64,000 nt of DNA from Sphingobium nicotianae. Its GTDB lineage: Bacteria > Pseudomonadota > Alphaproteobacteria > Sphingomonadales > Sphingomonadaceae. Of the stretch, positions 16,443 to 25,001 are shown piece by piece. Under the pieces are notes generated by a model. It had not been told where the DNA came from and made no database searches. It saw only the letters and a list, made by a program, of their open reading frames with translations. The stretch is taken from contig NZ_JAHGAW010000011.1 of assembly GCF_018603885.1 (NCBI RefSeq), positions 62,001 through 126,000 of the forward strand. The letters are read 5' to 3'. A program made the translations under genes and the position numbers. The stretch's first letter is position 1. Each line of letters begins with the position of its first letter.

Positions 16443-18001
16443 TCGCGACTCGCCCCGGGGGAGAGCAACCGCAGCTTGCGGCTGTCCAGGAGATGCTGCA
16501 GCCAGCCCAGCAGGCGACCGCGAAAGGTCCGCAATTCCGGGAAAACTTGGCTGAGCAACAGGGCGAGCAGGCCGTAGCTCACAGCGATCAGCGTGCCGCG
16601 CAGGACGAACTGGGCAAGCGAAATCGGTCCGAACCTGGTCTCGAACATGGCGGTGAAGCAGGAGATGATCGCGAGCGAGGCGGCAAGGATCGGCACGGTC
16701 ACGGAATAATAGCGGCTCTGCGAGAGACTCTCGCGCGACAGAGCGAGATGGACGGTGACCGGCCAGGCGAACAGCGAGATGATCGAATAAGCGGCGGCCA
16801 CGGCGGCAATGCCATGCGGGACGGCGATCAGGAAGCCCGTGGCGAAACCGAGCGTATTCACGATCGCGCTGATCATCAGGCCGCGCGTGTCGCCGCGTGC
16901 CGTGAAGACGGTGCCGAACACGGCATTGCCCGAGATAAGGATGGTCGGTGCGAGATATTTGAACACCGTCGCCGACTCCGCCCACTGCTTGCCGAGCAGG
17001 AAGTAGATGATGTTGTCCGACAGGCAGATCAGCAGGCAGCCCAGCAATCCGTTCAGCAGGGCGACTGCCGCGACCGCATCCAGCAGGTTGCGGTTGTAAT
17101 AGTCGGCATCATGCCGGGTACGGCTGAGCAGCGGCAGCAACACCCCGGTCACCGGCCACGAGCACATGGCCTGGATGGACGCGAAGATATTGTAGCCGCG
17201 GCTGTAGAGGCCCAGCGGCGCCGTGCCCCACCACCAGCCGACGACGATATTGTCGAGCTGCCGGTGGAAATAATTGACGAGCTGAAAGCCGGTCAGCCCG
17301 GCCCCGAAATGAATTTCCGAGCGGGTGCCGCCCAGATCGAAAATGAGGCTCGGCCGCCAGCCCGAGAAGAACCAGAGCAAAGCGGTCGAGATGGCCGTGG
17401 CGATGATGGGCTGGATCAGCAGCGCCCAGTAACCGATGTGCCAAACCGTGACCGCGATAATGGCGACGATCAATGCGACGACCTGCCCGAACAGACCGGA
17501 AAACTGGGCCGGGATCCAGCGCATCGAGCGGGTGAGGAGGGCATTGTGCTGGGCGCCCGCGGCCGCCAGCGGGATCGACAGCGAGAGAAGGAGCACGGCG
17601 TTCGTCACCCGGCCGTCGCTGAACAAAGCCGCCGCGATCGGCGCGGTTGCCATACCGATGAGCGCGAGCGCGACACCGGTGATGACGTTCAGGAAGAAGA
17701 GCGTGCTGACCATGGCCTGGCTGAGCACCGGGCGCTGAACGGTCGGGGTGGAGAGGCCCATGTCCGTGAACATGCCGATGAAGCCGGTGACGGTCGTCGC
17801 CATGGCAAGGAGGCCGAAATCGGTGGGCTGTAAGAGACGCGCCAGCACGACGGTGCTCAGGATCGTCAGCACCATGCGCGCAACCTGGGCGATCATCGAC
17901 ACGATGCTGCCGTTCATTGCGCTCCGGCCGAGATGAGTCAGCTTTTCGGAACTCTGCAGCGCTCTGCGATTGCGCTCTTCGCGGGAAAGCTGCTCTGTCA
18001 T
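16439..18001 (-). CDS. MOP-family oligosaccharide/lipopolysaccharide flippase
   Basis: This is a 520-residue polytopic membrane protein of the MOP superfamily (Wzx/polysaccharide-transport branch). It moves lipid-linked sugars across the inner membrane. Evidence is the regular run of hydrophobic segments and motifs such as VVLARLLQPTDFGLLAMA near the N-terminus, which is the hallmark of these flippases, and FHRQLDNIVVGWWWG further on. It is the first gene of a two-gene minus-strand unit with the unknown protein above. No polymerase or chain-length regulator is next to it, so it is an outlying piece of an envelope polysaccharide pathway. Confidence 0.85.
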   Translation of the reverse strand: MTEQLSREERNRRALQSSEKLTHLGRSAMNGSIVSMIAQVARMVLTILSTVVLARLLQPTDFGLLAMATTVTGFIGMFTDMGLSTPTVQRPVLSQAMVSTLFFLNVITGVALALIGMATAPIAAALFSDGRVTNAVLLLSLSIPLAAAGAQHNALLTRSMRWIPAQFSGLFGQVVALIVAIIAVTVWHIGYWALLIQPIIATAISTALLWFFSGWRPSLIFDLGGTRSEIHFGAGLTGFQLVNYFHRQLDNIVVGWWWGTAPLGLYSRGYNIFASIQAMCSWPVTGVLLPLLSRTRHDADYYNRNLLDAVAAVALLNGLLGCLLICLSDNIIYFLLGKQWAESATVFKYLAPTILISGNAVFGTVFTARGDTRGLMISAIVNTLGFATGFLIAVPHGIAAVAAAYSIISLFAWPVTVHLALSRESLSQSRYYSVTVPILAASLAIISCFTAMFETRFGPISLAQFVLRGTLIAVSYGLLALLLSQVFPELRTFRGRLLGWLQHLLDSRKLRLLSPGASRE

Positions 18002-18190
18002 AGCCGCGCCGAGACCAACATCCTTTCAGCCCTCGCCGCGCAAAATCGATTATCGGCGGTCAGCAGGCCTGTAGTCGATGCGGCCGCGTCTATGCAACCG
18101 CAGGGCGGCAAAGCGACGAACGCGCGGCGCCTTCGTAGACGGCGGTCTTTTCGAATGCGTTAATTGCGGATTCCGCCGCCCGGTTTGGTG

Positions 18191-18889
18191 TCAGGCTGAC
18201 CAGCCCGCCTTGTAGAGGGTGGGGAAGAGCTTCTGAAAGGCCGCAAGCTTGGGCGCGTCCCACATGCGGATATAGCCGTGGTTGGGATTGAGCCGCATGA
18301 AGTCCTGGTGATAATCCTCGGCGGGCTGAAAGCGGCCAACCGGCTCGATCTTCGTGACGATCGGATCCTTCCAGAGTCCCGACTTGCCGAGCTGGGCAAG
18401 ATACGCCTTGGCGACGCGCTCCTGATCGGCGCTCTGCGGGAACAGGGCGGAGCGATACTGGGTGCCGTGGTCTGGCCCCTGATAATTGAGCGTGGTCGGA
18501 TCGGTGATCACCGAGAAGAAGATGCGCAGCAGCGTACCATAGCTCACCTGCGAGGGATCGTAGATCACCCTGACCGATTCGGCATAGCCGGTGCGGCCGC
18601 TGCCGACGCGATCATAATCGACATTGAGCTTGGCGGGGCCGCCGCCATAGCCGGAAACCACGCTCCTGACGCCCTTCACATGGGAGAAGACCCCCTCGAC
18701 GCCCCAGAAACAGCCGCCGGCAAAATAGGCAGTCGCCGCGGTGGCGGACCCGGCGGCTTCATCTACGGCGGGCGCGGGAGCAAGGCGCGTTTCTTCGGCG
18801 GCAACGGCAGGCGATATGACCGAAGGAACGAGCGAAGCGCCAGCGAGGACCGTGGCGGCGAAGAGGGTGGCAGTGATCAGGGCGCGCAT
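18191..18889 (-). CDS. msrA: Exported peptide-methionine (S)-S-oxide reductase MsrA
   Basis: This enzyme reduces the S form of methionine sulfoxide in oxidised proteins. The catalytic motif GCFWG is followed by GYGGG, and later NYQGPDHGTQYRS, FQPAEDYHQDF and NHGYI, all conserved. A signal peptide (MRALITATLFAATVLAGASL, ending near VAA) precedes the domain. The protein is thus predicted to work in the periplasm rather than the cytosol. The ATG at 18889 follows GGAGAGCTGCC. A separate MsrB with its own export signal is encoded near 55 kb, so methionine repair of envelope proteins seems to use both stereo-specific enzymes. Confidence 0.92.
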   Translation of the reverse strand: MRALITATLFAATVLAGASLVPSVISPAVAAEETRLAPAPAVDEAAGSATAATAYFAGGCFWGVEGVFSHVKGVRSVVSGYGGGPAKLNVDYDRVGSGRTGYAESVRVIYDPSQVSYGTLLRIFFSVITDPTTLNYQGPDHGTQYRSALFPQSADQERVAKAYLAQLGKSGLWKDPIVTKIEPVGRFQPAEDYHQDFMRLNPNHGYIRMWDAPKLAAFQKLFPTLYKAGWSA

Positions 18890-18991
18890 GGCAGCTCTCC
18901 TTTGACAGGCATCTCCCCCAGCTACGAGAGAGCTGGGGCCAAGGATGCAGTTCGTCAAGAAGAGCCGGTCCGCAACGCCGGCGGACGCAGA

Positions 18992-19402
18992 TCAAAAAGC
19001 CTGTGCGTAGCGCAGCCCCAGCGCGATCCGCTCATCACGCGCATCGTCGACGCGACGGTTGATCAGGAAGTGCAGGTCCGGGCCGATGGCGAAGAACTGG
19101 ACGACTTTGTCGCCGAGCTCCTGCTCTGCCTCCACCGAGGGAATGACCGCGTCGCGCGGCAGAATGGCCGGCGCACGACTTCCGACCGGGATCGCCAGGC
19201 GGGTCGGAAACAACCGGTAGTCCAACGGGGCAGGGGCGACGACGAAACCGGAGATTGTGGGGGATTCAATCCCCTGTTTCGCCGTCGCTCCGACTGGCGT
19301 GACCAACGCCAGGAACGACAGGAGTCCCGCGAGCAACCCGTAGAGCTCTTTTGTCGGGCTGAGTGTCTTGAACCCGGCCTCTTTTGTTTGCGGAAAACCC
19401 AT
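18992..19402 (-). CDS. Hypothetical exported protein
   Basis: This is a 136-residue protein I do not recognise. Residues 18-43 form a hydrophobic segment (ELYGLLAGLLSFLALVTPVG) ending at ATA, a probable signal peptide. The mature part has RLAIPVGSRAPAILPRDAVI and FFAIGPDLHFLINRRVDD but no family motif. The start is ATG 19402, after GGGAAGGG about nine bases upstream; a TTG at 19411 is possible. It lies upstream of msrA on the same strand but about 100 bases away, so co-transcription is possible but not clear. Confidence 0.55.
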   Translation of the reverse strand: MGFPQTKEAGFKTLSPTKELYGLLAGLLSFLALVTPVGATAKQGIESPTISGFVVAPAPLDYRLFPTRLAIPVGSRAPAILPRDAVIPSVEAEQELGDKVVQFFAIGPDLHFLINRRVDDARDERIALGLRYAQAF

Positions 19403-19512
19403 CGTCGCCAACCCTTCCCTGCGGTTAAGGGAGAATCAGCGAAAATGGTTAACGCGCGCGGGACACGGCTGGTAAACGCGATCTTAACGGCCGTCTGCTG
19501 TGGAAAAGCGCC

Positions 19513-20715
19513 TTATTTCAGCGCGGCGCAGGCTTCCTGGATGCGGGTACAGGCTTTCTTCAGGATCTCGTCCGAGGTCGCGTAGCTGACCCGGAACGCC
19601 GGCGCGAGGCCGAAGGCGCCGCCATGCACCGCCGCGACATTGCCCGCTTCGAGGAAATAATTGATCAGTTCCTCGTCGGTCTCGATCTTGCGGCCGTCGG
19701 GCGCGGTCTTGCCCATGCAGCCGGTCGCGTCGGGATAGACGTAGAAGGCGCCTTCGGGTGTCGGGCAGTTGAGGCCGGGCGCGTCGTTCAGCATCGCGAC
19801 AACGAGATCGCGCCGCTTGCGGAACGCCTCGTTGCGCTCGAGGAGGAAGTCCTGATCGCCGTTGAGTGCCGCGACCGCCGCCGCCTGGCTGATCGAGCTC
19901 GGGTTGGAGGTTGACTGCGACTGCAGCTTGGCCATCGCCTTGATGATCCACTGCGGCCCGCCGGCATAGCCGATACGCCAGCCGGTCATCGAATAGGCCT
20001 TGGAGCAGCCGTTCACGGTCAACGTGCGGTCGTAGAGATCCGGGCAGACCTGCGCGATCGTCTTGAACGGTGTCTGCGCGTACCAGACATGCTCGTACAT
20101 GTCGTCGGTCATGATCATGACGTGCGGGTGACGGCGCAGGACCTCGCCGAGCGCGATCAGCTCGTCGCCCGAATAGGCGGCGCCCGTCGGATTGGACGGC
20201 GAGTTGAGCAGGACCCAGCGCGTCTTGGGCGTGATCGCCGCCTCAAGCTGCTCGGGCAGGATCTTGTAGAGCTGGTTGGGACCGGCGGGGACGATCACTG
20301 GCGTGCCGCCCGCGAAGTTCACGATGTCGGGATAGCTCACCCAGTAAGGCGCCGGGATGATGACCTCGTCACCCACGTCGACGGTCGCGCAGATCGCGTT
20401 GAAGAGCGTGTGCTTGCCCCCCGAGTTCACGCTGATCTGGCTGGTCTCGTAGGACAGGTCATTGTCGCGCCTGAACTTGGCGGCAATCGCTTCCTTGAGC
20501 TCGGCGGTGCCGTCAACGTTCGTATATTTGGTCTGCCCGCCACGGATCGCGGCGATCGCGGCATCCTTGATGAAATCGGGCGTGTCGAAGTCCGGCTCGC
20601 CGGCCGAGAGCCCGATAATATCCTTCCCTTCGCGCTTCAGGGCGATGACGCGATCGGTCATGGCGAGCGTGGCGCTGGGCTGGATGCGGCCGAGGGCGGC
20701 GGAAGTCCGGGGCAT
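19513..20715 (-). CDS. Aspartate-type aminotransferase (PLP class I)
   Basis: This is a 400-residue pyridoxal-phosphate enzyme of class I, type Ib (aspartate/prephenate-type aminotransferase found in alphaproteobacteria). It begins with LGRIQPSATLAMTDRVIALK, then AGEPDFDTPDFIKDAAI, and NSPSNPTGAAYS. The PLP-binding lysine is in NGCSKAYSMTGWRIGYAG and the carboxylate-binding arginine in FRVSYATS near the C-terminus. Expected role is aspartate to oxaloacetate transfer; in some relatives prephenate is also used. The gene stands alone with a 77-base gap to pabC. Confidence 0.9.
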   Translation of the reverse strand: MPRTSAALGRIQPSATLAMTDRVIALKREGKDIIGLSAGEPDFDTPDFIKDAAIAAIRGGQTKYTNVDGTAELKEAIAAKFRRDNDLSYETSQISVNSGGKHTLFNAICATVDVGDEVIIPAPYWVSYPDIVNFAGGTPVIVPAGPNQLYKILPEQLEAAITPKTRWVLLNSPSNPTGAAYSGDELIALGEVLRRHPHVMIMTDDMYEHVWYAQTPFKTIAQVCPDLYDRTLTVNGCSKAYSMTGWRIGYAGGPQWIIKAMAKLQSQSTSNPSSISQAAAVAALNGDQDFLLERNEAFRKRRDLVVAMLNDAPGLNCPTPEGAFYVYPDATGCMGKTAPDGRKIETDEELINYFLEAGNVAAVHGGAFGLAPAFRVSYATSDEILKKACTRIQEACAALK

Positions 20716-20792
20716 GGAAAACTCCTGGCGGGGAGAGAAACGGGCGCGATGCAGTCCGGAGCGGTGCCCGGACGGCGCGGTCCATAGTGCGC

Positions 20793-21425
20793 TCAGCCGC
20801 GCGGCGCAACCACACTTGCCGCTACGAGACCGCGGGCTGCGTTGCCGATGAAAAAGCCCCTGTCGAGATCATGCGGCTTGAGGTCCGCTTCCTCCGCCTC
20901 GCCCATGTCGATCAGGCTCTGGCGCAGCACGCCGGGCAGCAGACCGCGCGACAGCGGCGGGGTCAGCAGCCGGTCGCCCCGCTCGACGAAGATGTTCGAG
21001 AAGCAGCCCTCGGTCAGATAGCCCTTCTCGTCGGTCAACAGCACCTCGAACGTGCCGCCGGCGCTGAGCGCGGCCTGATAATGGCGCCGGTCGGTGGTCT
21101 TGTGACGGACCCGGGCATCATCGCCACTCAGCATGCGCGGCACGATGGCGACCTGCATGATCGCCTGCGGCCAGGGCGATTCCCCCCGCACCTCGACGGC
21201 GATTGCTCCGCCCCGCGCGAGCAGCACACGCACCCGTTTGGGCTCGACATAACCGAAGGTCGCCGCCTGCAGCTCGTTACGCAGTCCATGGCGATCGAGA
21301 TTGAAGCCGAGCTCCCTGGCACTGGCCGTCAGCCTGGCGAGATGCTGCTCCAGCATTGGCAGGCCAATAGCCGGATCGAACGCCATCGTCTCGATGAGAT
21401 CGAACCTGCCTTCCTCTCCGCTCAA
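20793..21425 (-). CDS. pabC: Aminodeoxychorismate lyase (PabC-like)
   Basis: This is a 210-residue fold-type IV PLP enzyme that releases pyruvate from 4-amino-4-deoxychorismate to give p-aminobenzoate for folate. Supporting stretches are RFDLIETMAFDP at the N-terminus, HKTTDRRHYQAAL with the PLP-binding lysine, YLTEGCFSNIFV and TPPLSRGLLPGVLR. No ATG is near. I chose TTG 21425 because AGGGAAG lies six bases upstream and the remaining sequence matches short PabC starts; the frame is open further into pabB. It directly follows pabB, which supplies its substrate. Confidence 0.85.
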   Translation of the reverse strand: MSGEEGRFDLIETMAFDPAIGLPMLEQHLARLTASARELGFNLDRHGLRNELQAATFGYVEPKRVRVLLARGGAIAVEVRGESPWPQAIMQVAIVPRMLSGDDARVRHKTTDRRHYQAALSAGGTFEVLLTDEKGYLTEGCFSNIFVERGDRLLTPPLSRGLLPGVLRQSLIDMGEAEEADLKPHDLDRGFFIGNAARGLVAASVVAPRG

Positions 21426-21438
21426 GCCAAACTTCCCT

Positions 21439-22614
21439 TCATCGCGCGGTGATGAACCGCGCCTTGTCCAGACATTCCTGCCATTCGGCAGCGGGCTGGC
21501 TGTCGGCAACAATGCCCGAGCCCAACCCGACTATGCCGGACTTTGCGCCCGATTCCAGCGAAATGGTGCGGATCGCGACATTGAAGCGCGCCGTGCCGTC
21601 CGGCGCGATATGGCCGATGCTGCCAGTGTAGAGCCCGCGCCCATAGCGCTCGACCTCGCGGATTACTTCCATCGCGCGCAGCTTGGGCGCGCCGGTGATC
21701 GAGCCGCAGGGGAAGAGGGCGCGGAGGACGTCGACCGGGCCCAGGCCATCGCGCAGCCGCCCTTCGACGATCGAGATCATCTGGTGGATCGTCGGATAGG
21801 TTTCCACCGTGAAGAGCTGCGGCACCTTTACGCTGCCGGGCTTGGTGACGCGCGAGATATCGTTGCGCAGCAGATCTACGATCATAAGATTCTCGGCGCG
21901 CTGCTTCGGATCGGTGGCGAGCTCGTGGATCGCGGCCGCGTCCTGCGCCGGATCGGCGAGGCGCCGCGCGGTGCCCTTCATCGGCCGCGTCTCGATGCGC
22001 CCCCGCGCCAGCGCAAAGAAGCTCTCGGGCGAGAAGGACAGGATATGCCGCCCGTCATGCCGGACGAGGGCGCCATAGCCGGCGGCCGCATGCGGCCGAA
22101 TCGCGGCATAGGCAGCGAGCGGATCACCCGCGATGGCGACCGAGGCGAGGAAGGTCAGGTTGGCCTGATAAATATCGCCCGCCCGGATATAATCGAGCAC
22201 CTTGGCGATGGCCGCATCATAGTCGGCGCGCGACACCAAAGGCTCCACCAGACCGACCGCATCCGGGTCTGGCGCGGGCAGCAGTCCCGGCACGCCTTCG
22301 GGCGCGAACGCCTCGCTGCGCTCGAACAGACCGAACCAGAGCAGCGGCCCCTCGTCCCCCTCACGCGGCGCGAGGCGGCTGAGGCGCGGCTCGAAGGCAT
22401 GACCGGCGACATAAGAGAGATAACCCGCTGCATGCAGTCCGCCAGCGACCGACGCCTCGATCCGCGCCAGCGCGGGCAGCACCTCGTCCAGCCGCTCGGC
22501 CCGCACGATCTCGACCGGATCGCGAAACAGCATCGCCTGTCCCGCGCCCTGCGGCCGCGCATCGTCGAGCAGGACGAATGGCGCGTGCGGTCCATCGGGC
22601 AAGGCGAGACTCAT
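21439..22614 (-). CDS. pabB: Aminodeoxychorismate synthase component I (PabB)
   Basis: This 391-residue chorismate-utilising enzyme makes 4-amino-4-deoxychorismate from chorismate using ammonia from a PabA partner. The C-terminal chorismate-binding domain shows IRAGDIYQANLTF, SFSPESFFAL, the PMKGTARR motif typical of PabB rather than TrpE, ENLMIVDLLRND and FPCGSITGAPK. The separate glutamine amidotransferase PabA is not in the window. The ATG at 22614 is natural. pabB and pabC form a two-gene minus-strand unit; the pabC start lies just beyond the pabB stop. Confidence 0.93.
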   Translation of the reverse strand: MSLALPDGPHAPFVLLDDARPQGAGQAMLFRDPVEIVRAERLDEVLPALARIEASVAGGLHAAGYLSYVAGHAFEPRLSRLAPREGDEGPLLWFGLFERSEAFAPEGVPGLLPAPDPDAVGLVEPLVSRADYDAAIAKVLDYIRAGDIYQANLTFLASVAIAGDPLAAYAAIRPHAAAGYGALVRHDGRHILSFSPESFFALARGRIETRPMKGTARRLADPAQDAAAIHELATDPKQRAENLMIVDLLRNDISRVTKPGSVKVPQLFTVETYPTIHQMISIVEGRLRDGLGPVDVLRALFPCGSITGAPKLRAMEVIREVERYGRGLYTGSIGHIAPDGTARFNVAIRTISLESGAKSGIVGLGSGIVADSQPAAEWQECLDKARFITAR

Positions 22615-22741
22615 CGCGCCCTATTGGCAGCGCCGTGCACAGATTGCCAGCCTTTGCCCCGGCCGTCGTACCGGCCGCGGCAATTGCGTTTCCTTCCGAT
22701 GCCACCGGGTTTAGACTGGGGTAGCAGGGAAAGGGGTGTAC

Positions 22742-23443
22742 ATGACCACCGTGACCGAACTGGTACTCGCCATGACGAGCTTTGTCGGAACCCATCTCAT
22801 CATGTCTCATCCGCTTCGTGCGCCGCTGGTTTCGCGACTGGGCGATCGCGGCTTTCTCGGCCTTTATTCGCTCATCTCGTTCGCAACCCTGGGCTGGGTG
22901 ATCTATGCTGTGATGACACTGCCGCCGCAGGCGCCCGCCTGGGTCGCCGGCCGGGCGGTCTGGCACGGTCTGGCGGTCGTGATGCTGCTGGCCGCCATCC
23001 TGCTGGTCGGCTCGCTCATCGGCAATCCGGCGATGGTCGATCCCACTGGAAGCCCCCGATTTCCGCAGAACGCCCGTGGCGTTATGGCGATCACCCGTCA
23101 TCCGATGATGTGGTCCTTCATCCTCTGGGCGTCCGTCCATGCCGGAGTCTGGGGATCGCCGAGCAATCTCATCCTCTCCGCCGGGATCGGCGGCCTCGCC
23201 CTCATCGGCGCGCTGGGACAGGATGCCAAGAAGCGCCGCATGCTCGGGCAGCCGTGGCGCGAGTGGGAGAGCAAGACCAGCTTCGTGCCCTTCGCGGCAC
23301 TGATCAGCGGTCGCGCGTCCTGGCGTGCCGCGATTCCCGGAATGGTTCCTCTGATCGGCGGACTCCTCGTCTGGCTCGGCGCGACCTGGCTTCATCCGGC
23401 ACTCGGTGGTCCGCCCGTCGGTCCCTGGCTGTGGACTGGCTGA
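22742..23443 (+). CDS. NnrU-family membrane protein
   Basis: This is a 233-residue integral membrane protein of the NnrU family, related to isoprenylcysteine methyltransferase-like folds. NnrU was first seen near denitrification genes, but its function is unclear and members occur in non-denitrifiers. Recognisable stretches are FVGTHLIMSHPLRAPLV and the ITRHPMMWSFILWA motif, along with several hydrophobic segments. The ATG at 22742 follows GGAAAGGGG with good spacing. No nitrite or nitric oxide reductase genes are adjacent, so a denitrification link is not supported here. Confidence 0.85.
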   Translation: MTTVTELVLAMTSFVGTHLIMSHPLRAPLVSRLGDRGFLGLYSLISFATLGWVIYAVMTLPPQAPAWVAGRAVWHGLAVVMLLAAILLVGSLIGNPAMVDPTGSPRFPQNARGVMAITRHPMMWSFILWASVHAGVWGSPSNLILSAGIGGLALIGALGQDAKKRRMLGQPWREWESKTSFVPFAALISGRASWRAAIPGMVPLIGGLLVWLGATWLHPALGGPPVGPWLWTG

Positions 23444-23574
23444 CACAGTCGCGGACAAATCGTCGAATCCGGTCCGTTGACAGAGGGCTGCAGGCATTCA
23501 TGACGATGTTTGTCATTGGGCGTTCAGCCCTGCCTTTCATAAGGAGGCGACGGGCCGGCTCGGCCACGGACAGC

Positions 23575-23757
23575 ATGAGGTGCGCGATGTTCAGCTATGG
23601 CAGGATCGCAGGAGCAGCGGCAGCCGTTTGCACGGCTTTGCTCGCCGCGACCTTGCTGCGCGCCACGCCAGAGGCGGTGCGCTGGGCCTTGCTCATCTGC
23701 TCGCTGGGTTTCGTCGGCGCGACGATCCGCCTGCACCAGCTCGACGCGCGCTCCTGA
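23575..23757 (+). CDS. Small hypothetical membrane protein
   Basis: This frame of 60 residues encodes two hydrophobic stretches (AGAAAAVCTALLAATLL and WALLICSLGFVGATI) separated by a short charged loop, a pattern consistent with a two-pass membrane protein. Starts are ATG 23575 or ATG 23587; the nearest GGAGG is further upstream and not ideally spaced. No family is recognised. Evidence is the hydrophobic pattern alone, so it could be spurious. It sits between the NnrU gene and convergent prs. Confidence 0.4.
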   Translation: MRCAMFSYGRIAGAAAAVCTALLAATLLRATPEAVRWALLICSLGFVGATIRLHQLDARS

Positions 23758-23769
23758 GCGCCCGACCGG

Positions 23770-24705
23770 TCAATCGAACAGCGAGCTGACCGACGTCTCG
23801 TCGGCCGTGCGGCGGATTGCCTCGCCGACCAGCGGCGCGATCGGCAGTTGGCGAATGCGCGAGGAGGCGGTGACACTGTCGGTTGCCAGGATCGAATCGG
23901 TGATGACCAGCTCACGCAGCTGCGAGCCCTCGACCCGCGCCACCGCGCCGCCCGAGAGCACGCCGTGAGTCACATAGGCGACGACATCGGTCGCGCCCGC
24001 CGCCTTGAGCGCATTGGCCGCGTTGCACAGCGTGCCCGCCGAATCGACAATATCGTCGATCAGGATGCAGAAACGGCCTTTGACGTCGCCGATGATGTTC
24101 ATGACTTCCGACTCGCCGGCGCGCTCGCGGCGCTTGTCGACGATGGCGAGCGGGGCATTGTCTAGCCGCTTGGCCAGCGCCCGGGCGCGCGCCACGCCGC
24201 CGACGTCCGGCGACACGACCATCAGATTCTCGCCCGAAAAGCGCGCCTGAATATCCGCCGACATGACCGGCGCGCCGAACAGATTGTCGGTCGGGATGTC
24301 GAAGAAGCCCTGGATCTGCGCGGCATGGAGATCGACCGAGAGCACCCGGTTGGCGCCGGCGACCGTGATGAGGTTCGCCACCAGCTTGGCGGAGATCGGT
24401 GTGCGCGACCCCGCCTTGCGATCCTGCCGTGCATAGCCGAAATAGGGGATGACGCCGGTGATGCGCTTGGCCGATGCCCGCCTGAGCGCATCGATGATGA
24501 TCAGCATTTCCATGAGGTTGTCATTGGCCGGATAGCTCGTCGACTGGATGACGAACACATCCTCGCCCCGCACATTCTCGTGGATCTCGACGAAGATTTC
24601 CTCGTCGGCGAATCGCCGCACGCTCGCCTGGGTGAGCGGCAACTCGACATAATCGGCAATCGCCTGCGCCAGCGGCAGATTGCCGTTGCCGGAAATGAGC
24701 TTCAT
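23770..24705 (-). CDS. prs: Ribose-phosphate pyrophosphokinase
   Basis: This 311-residue enzyme makes phosphoribosyl pyrophosphate from ribose-5-phosphate and ATP, feeding purine, pyrimidine, histidine and NAD synthesis. Family motifs are complete: [14 protein letters not shown] at the N-terminus, [42 protein letters not shown] and the PRPP signature [14 protein letters not shown]. The ATG at 24705 is standard. Downstream nadE and purH use its product. A repeat element lies 120 bases upstream. Confidence 0.95.
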   Translation of the reverse strand: MKLISGNGNLPLAQAIADYVELPLTQASVRRFADEEIFVEIHENVRGEDVFVIQSTSYPANDNLMEMLIIIDALRRASAKRITGVIPYFGYARQDRKAGSRTPISAKLVANLITVAGANRVLSVDLHAAQIQGFFDIPTDNLFGAPVMSADIQARFSGENLMVVSPDVGGVARARALAKRLDNAPLAIVDKRRERAGESEVMNIIGDVKGRFCILIDDIVDSAGTLCNAANALKAAGATDVVAYVTHGVLSGGAVARVEGSQLRELVITDSILATDSVTASSRIRQLPIAPLVGEAIRRTADETSVSSLFD

Positions 24706-24828
24706 GCGGGGTATCCCCTGATCACTGTGTCGGATGCGGCCCCTCTAGCGAGGCGACGCCTGCAAGGGAAGGCCGGTTATGATGGATTATGACCGTTTGG
24801 CGACAGGATTGCTTCGCGTCCCTCATCT

Positions 24829-24946
24829 TCCGTTCGTTTCGAGCTGAGGTTCGAGCCTGTCGAGAACCGGAGTCGAGAAAGGCACCGTAGCGTCATGTTC
24901 TCGACAGCCATCTCGACAAGCTCGATAGCCGCTCGAACCGAACGGA
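24829..24946. repeat. 118-bp palindromic intergenic repeat, copy 2
   Basis: This copy matches the element at 1988-2105 in length and in conserved blocks: TTCGAGC(CTGTCGAGAACCG), GTCGAGAA, GTTCTCGACA, TCTCGACAAGCTCGA and GCTCGAACCGAACGGA. Its outer arms are TTCCGTTCGTTTCGAG and CGAACCGAACGGA, with a few mismatches. It lies between the divergent prs and nadE genes rather than between convergent ends, so it is not simply a terminator. Confidence 0.85.
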
Positions 24947-25001
24947 TATAATGGAAAATCGAGGGTTCTGATTTTCCGCCGCTTGTTCTAGAGGCAGGCC
25001 C

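Noticed and set aside
21301..22735. Upstream part of a long plus-strand frame that ends at 23757
   Set aside because: This part is antisense to pabB and pabC and has no protein-like features; only the terminal 60 codons beyond 23575 show a plausible small membrane protein.
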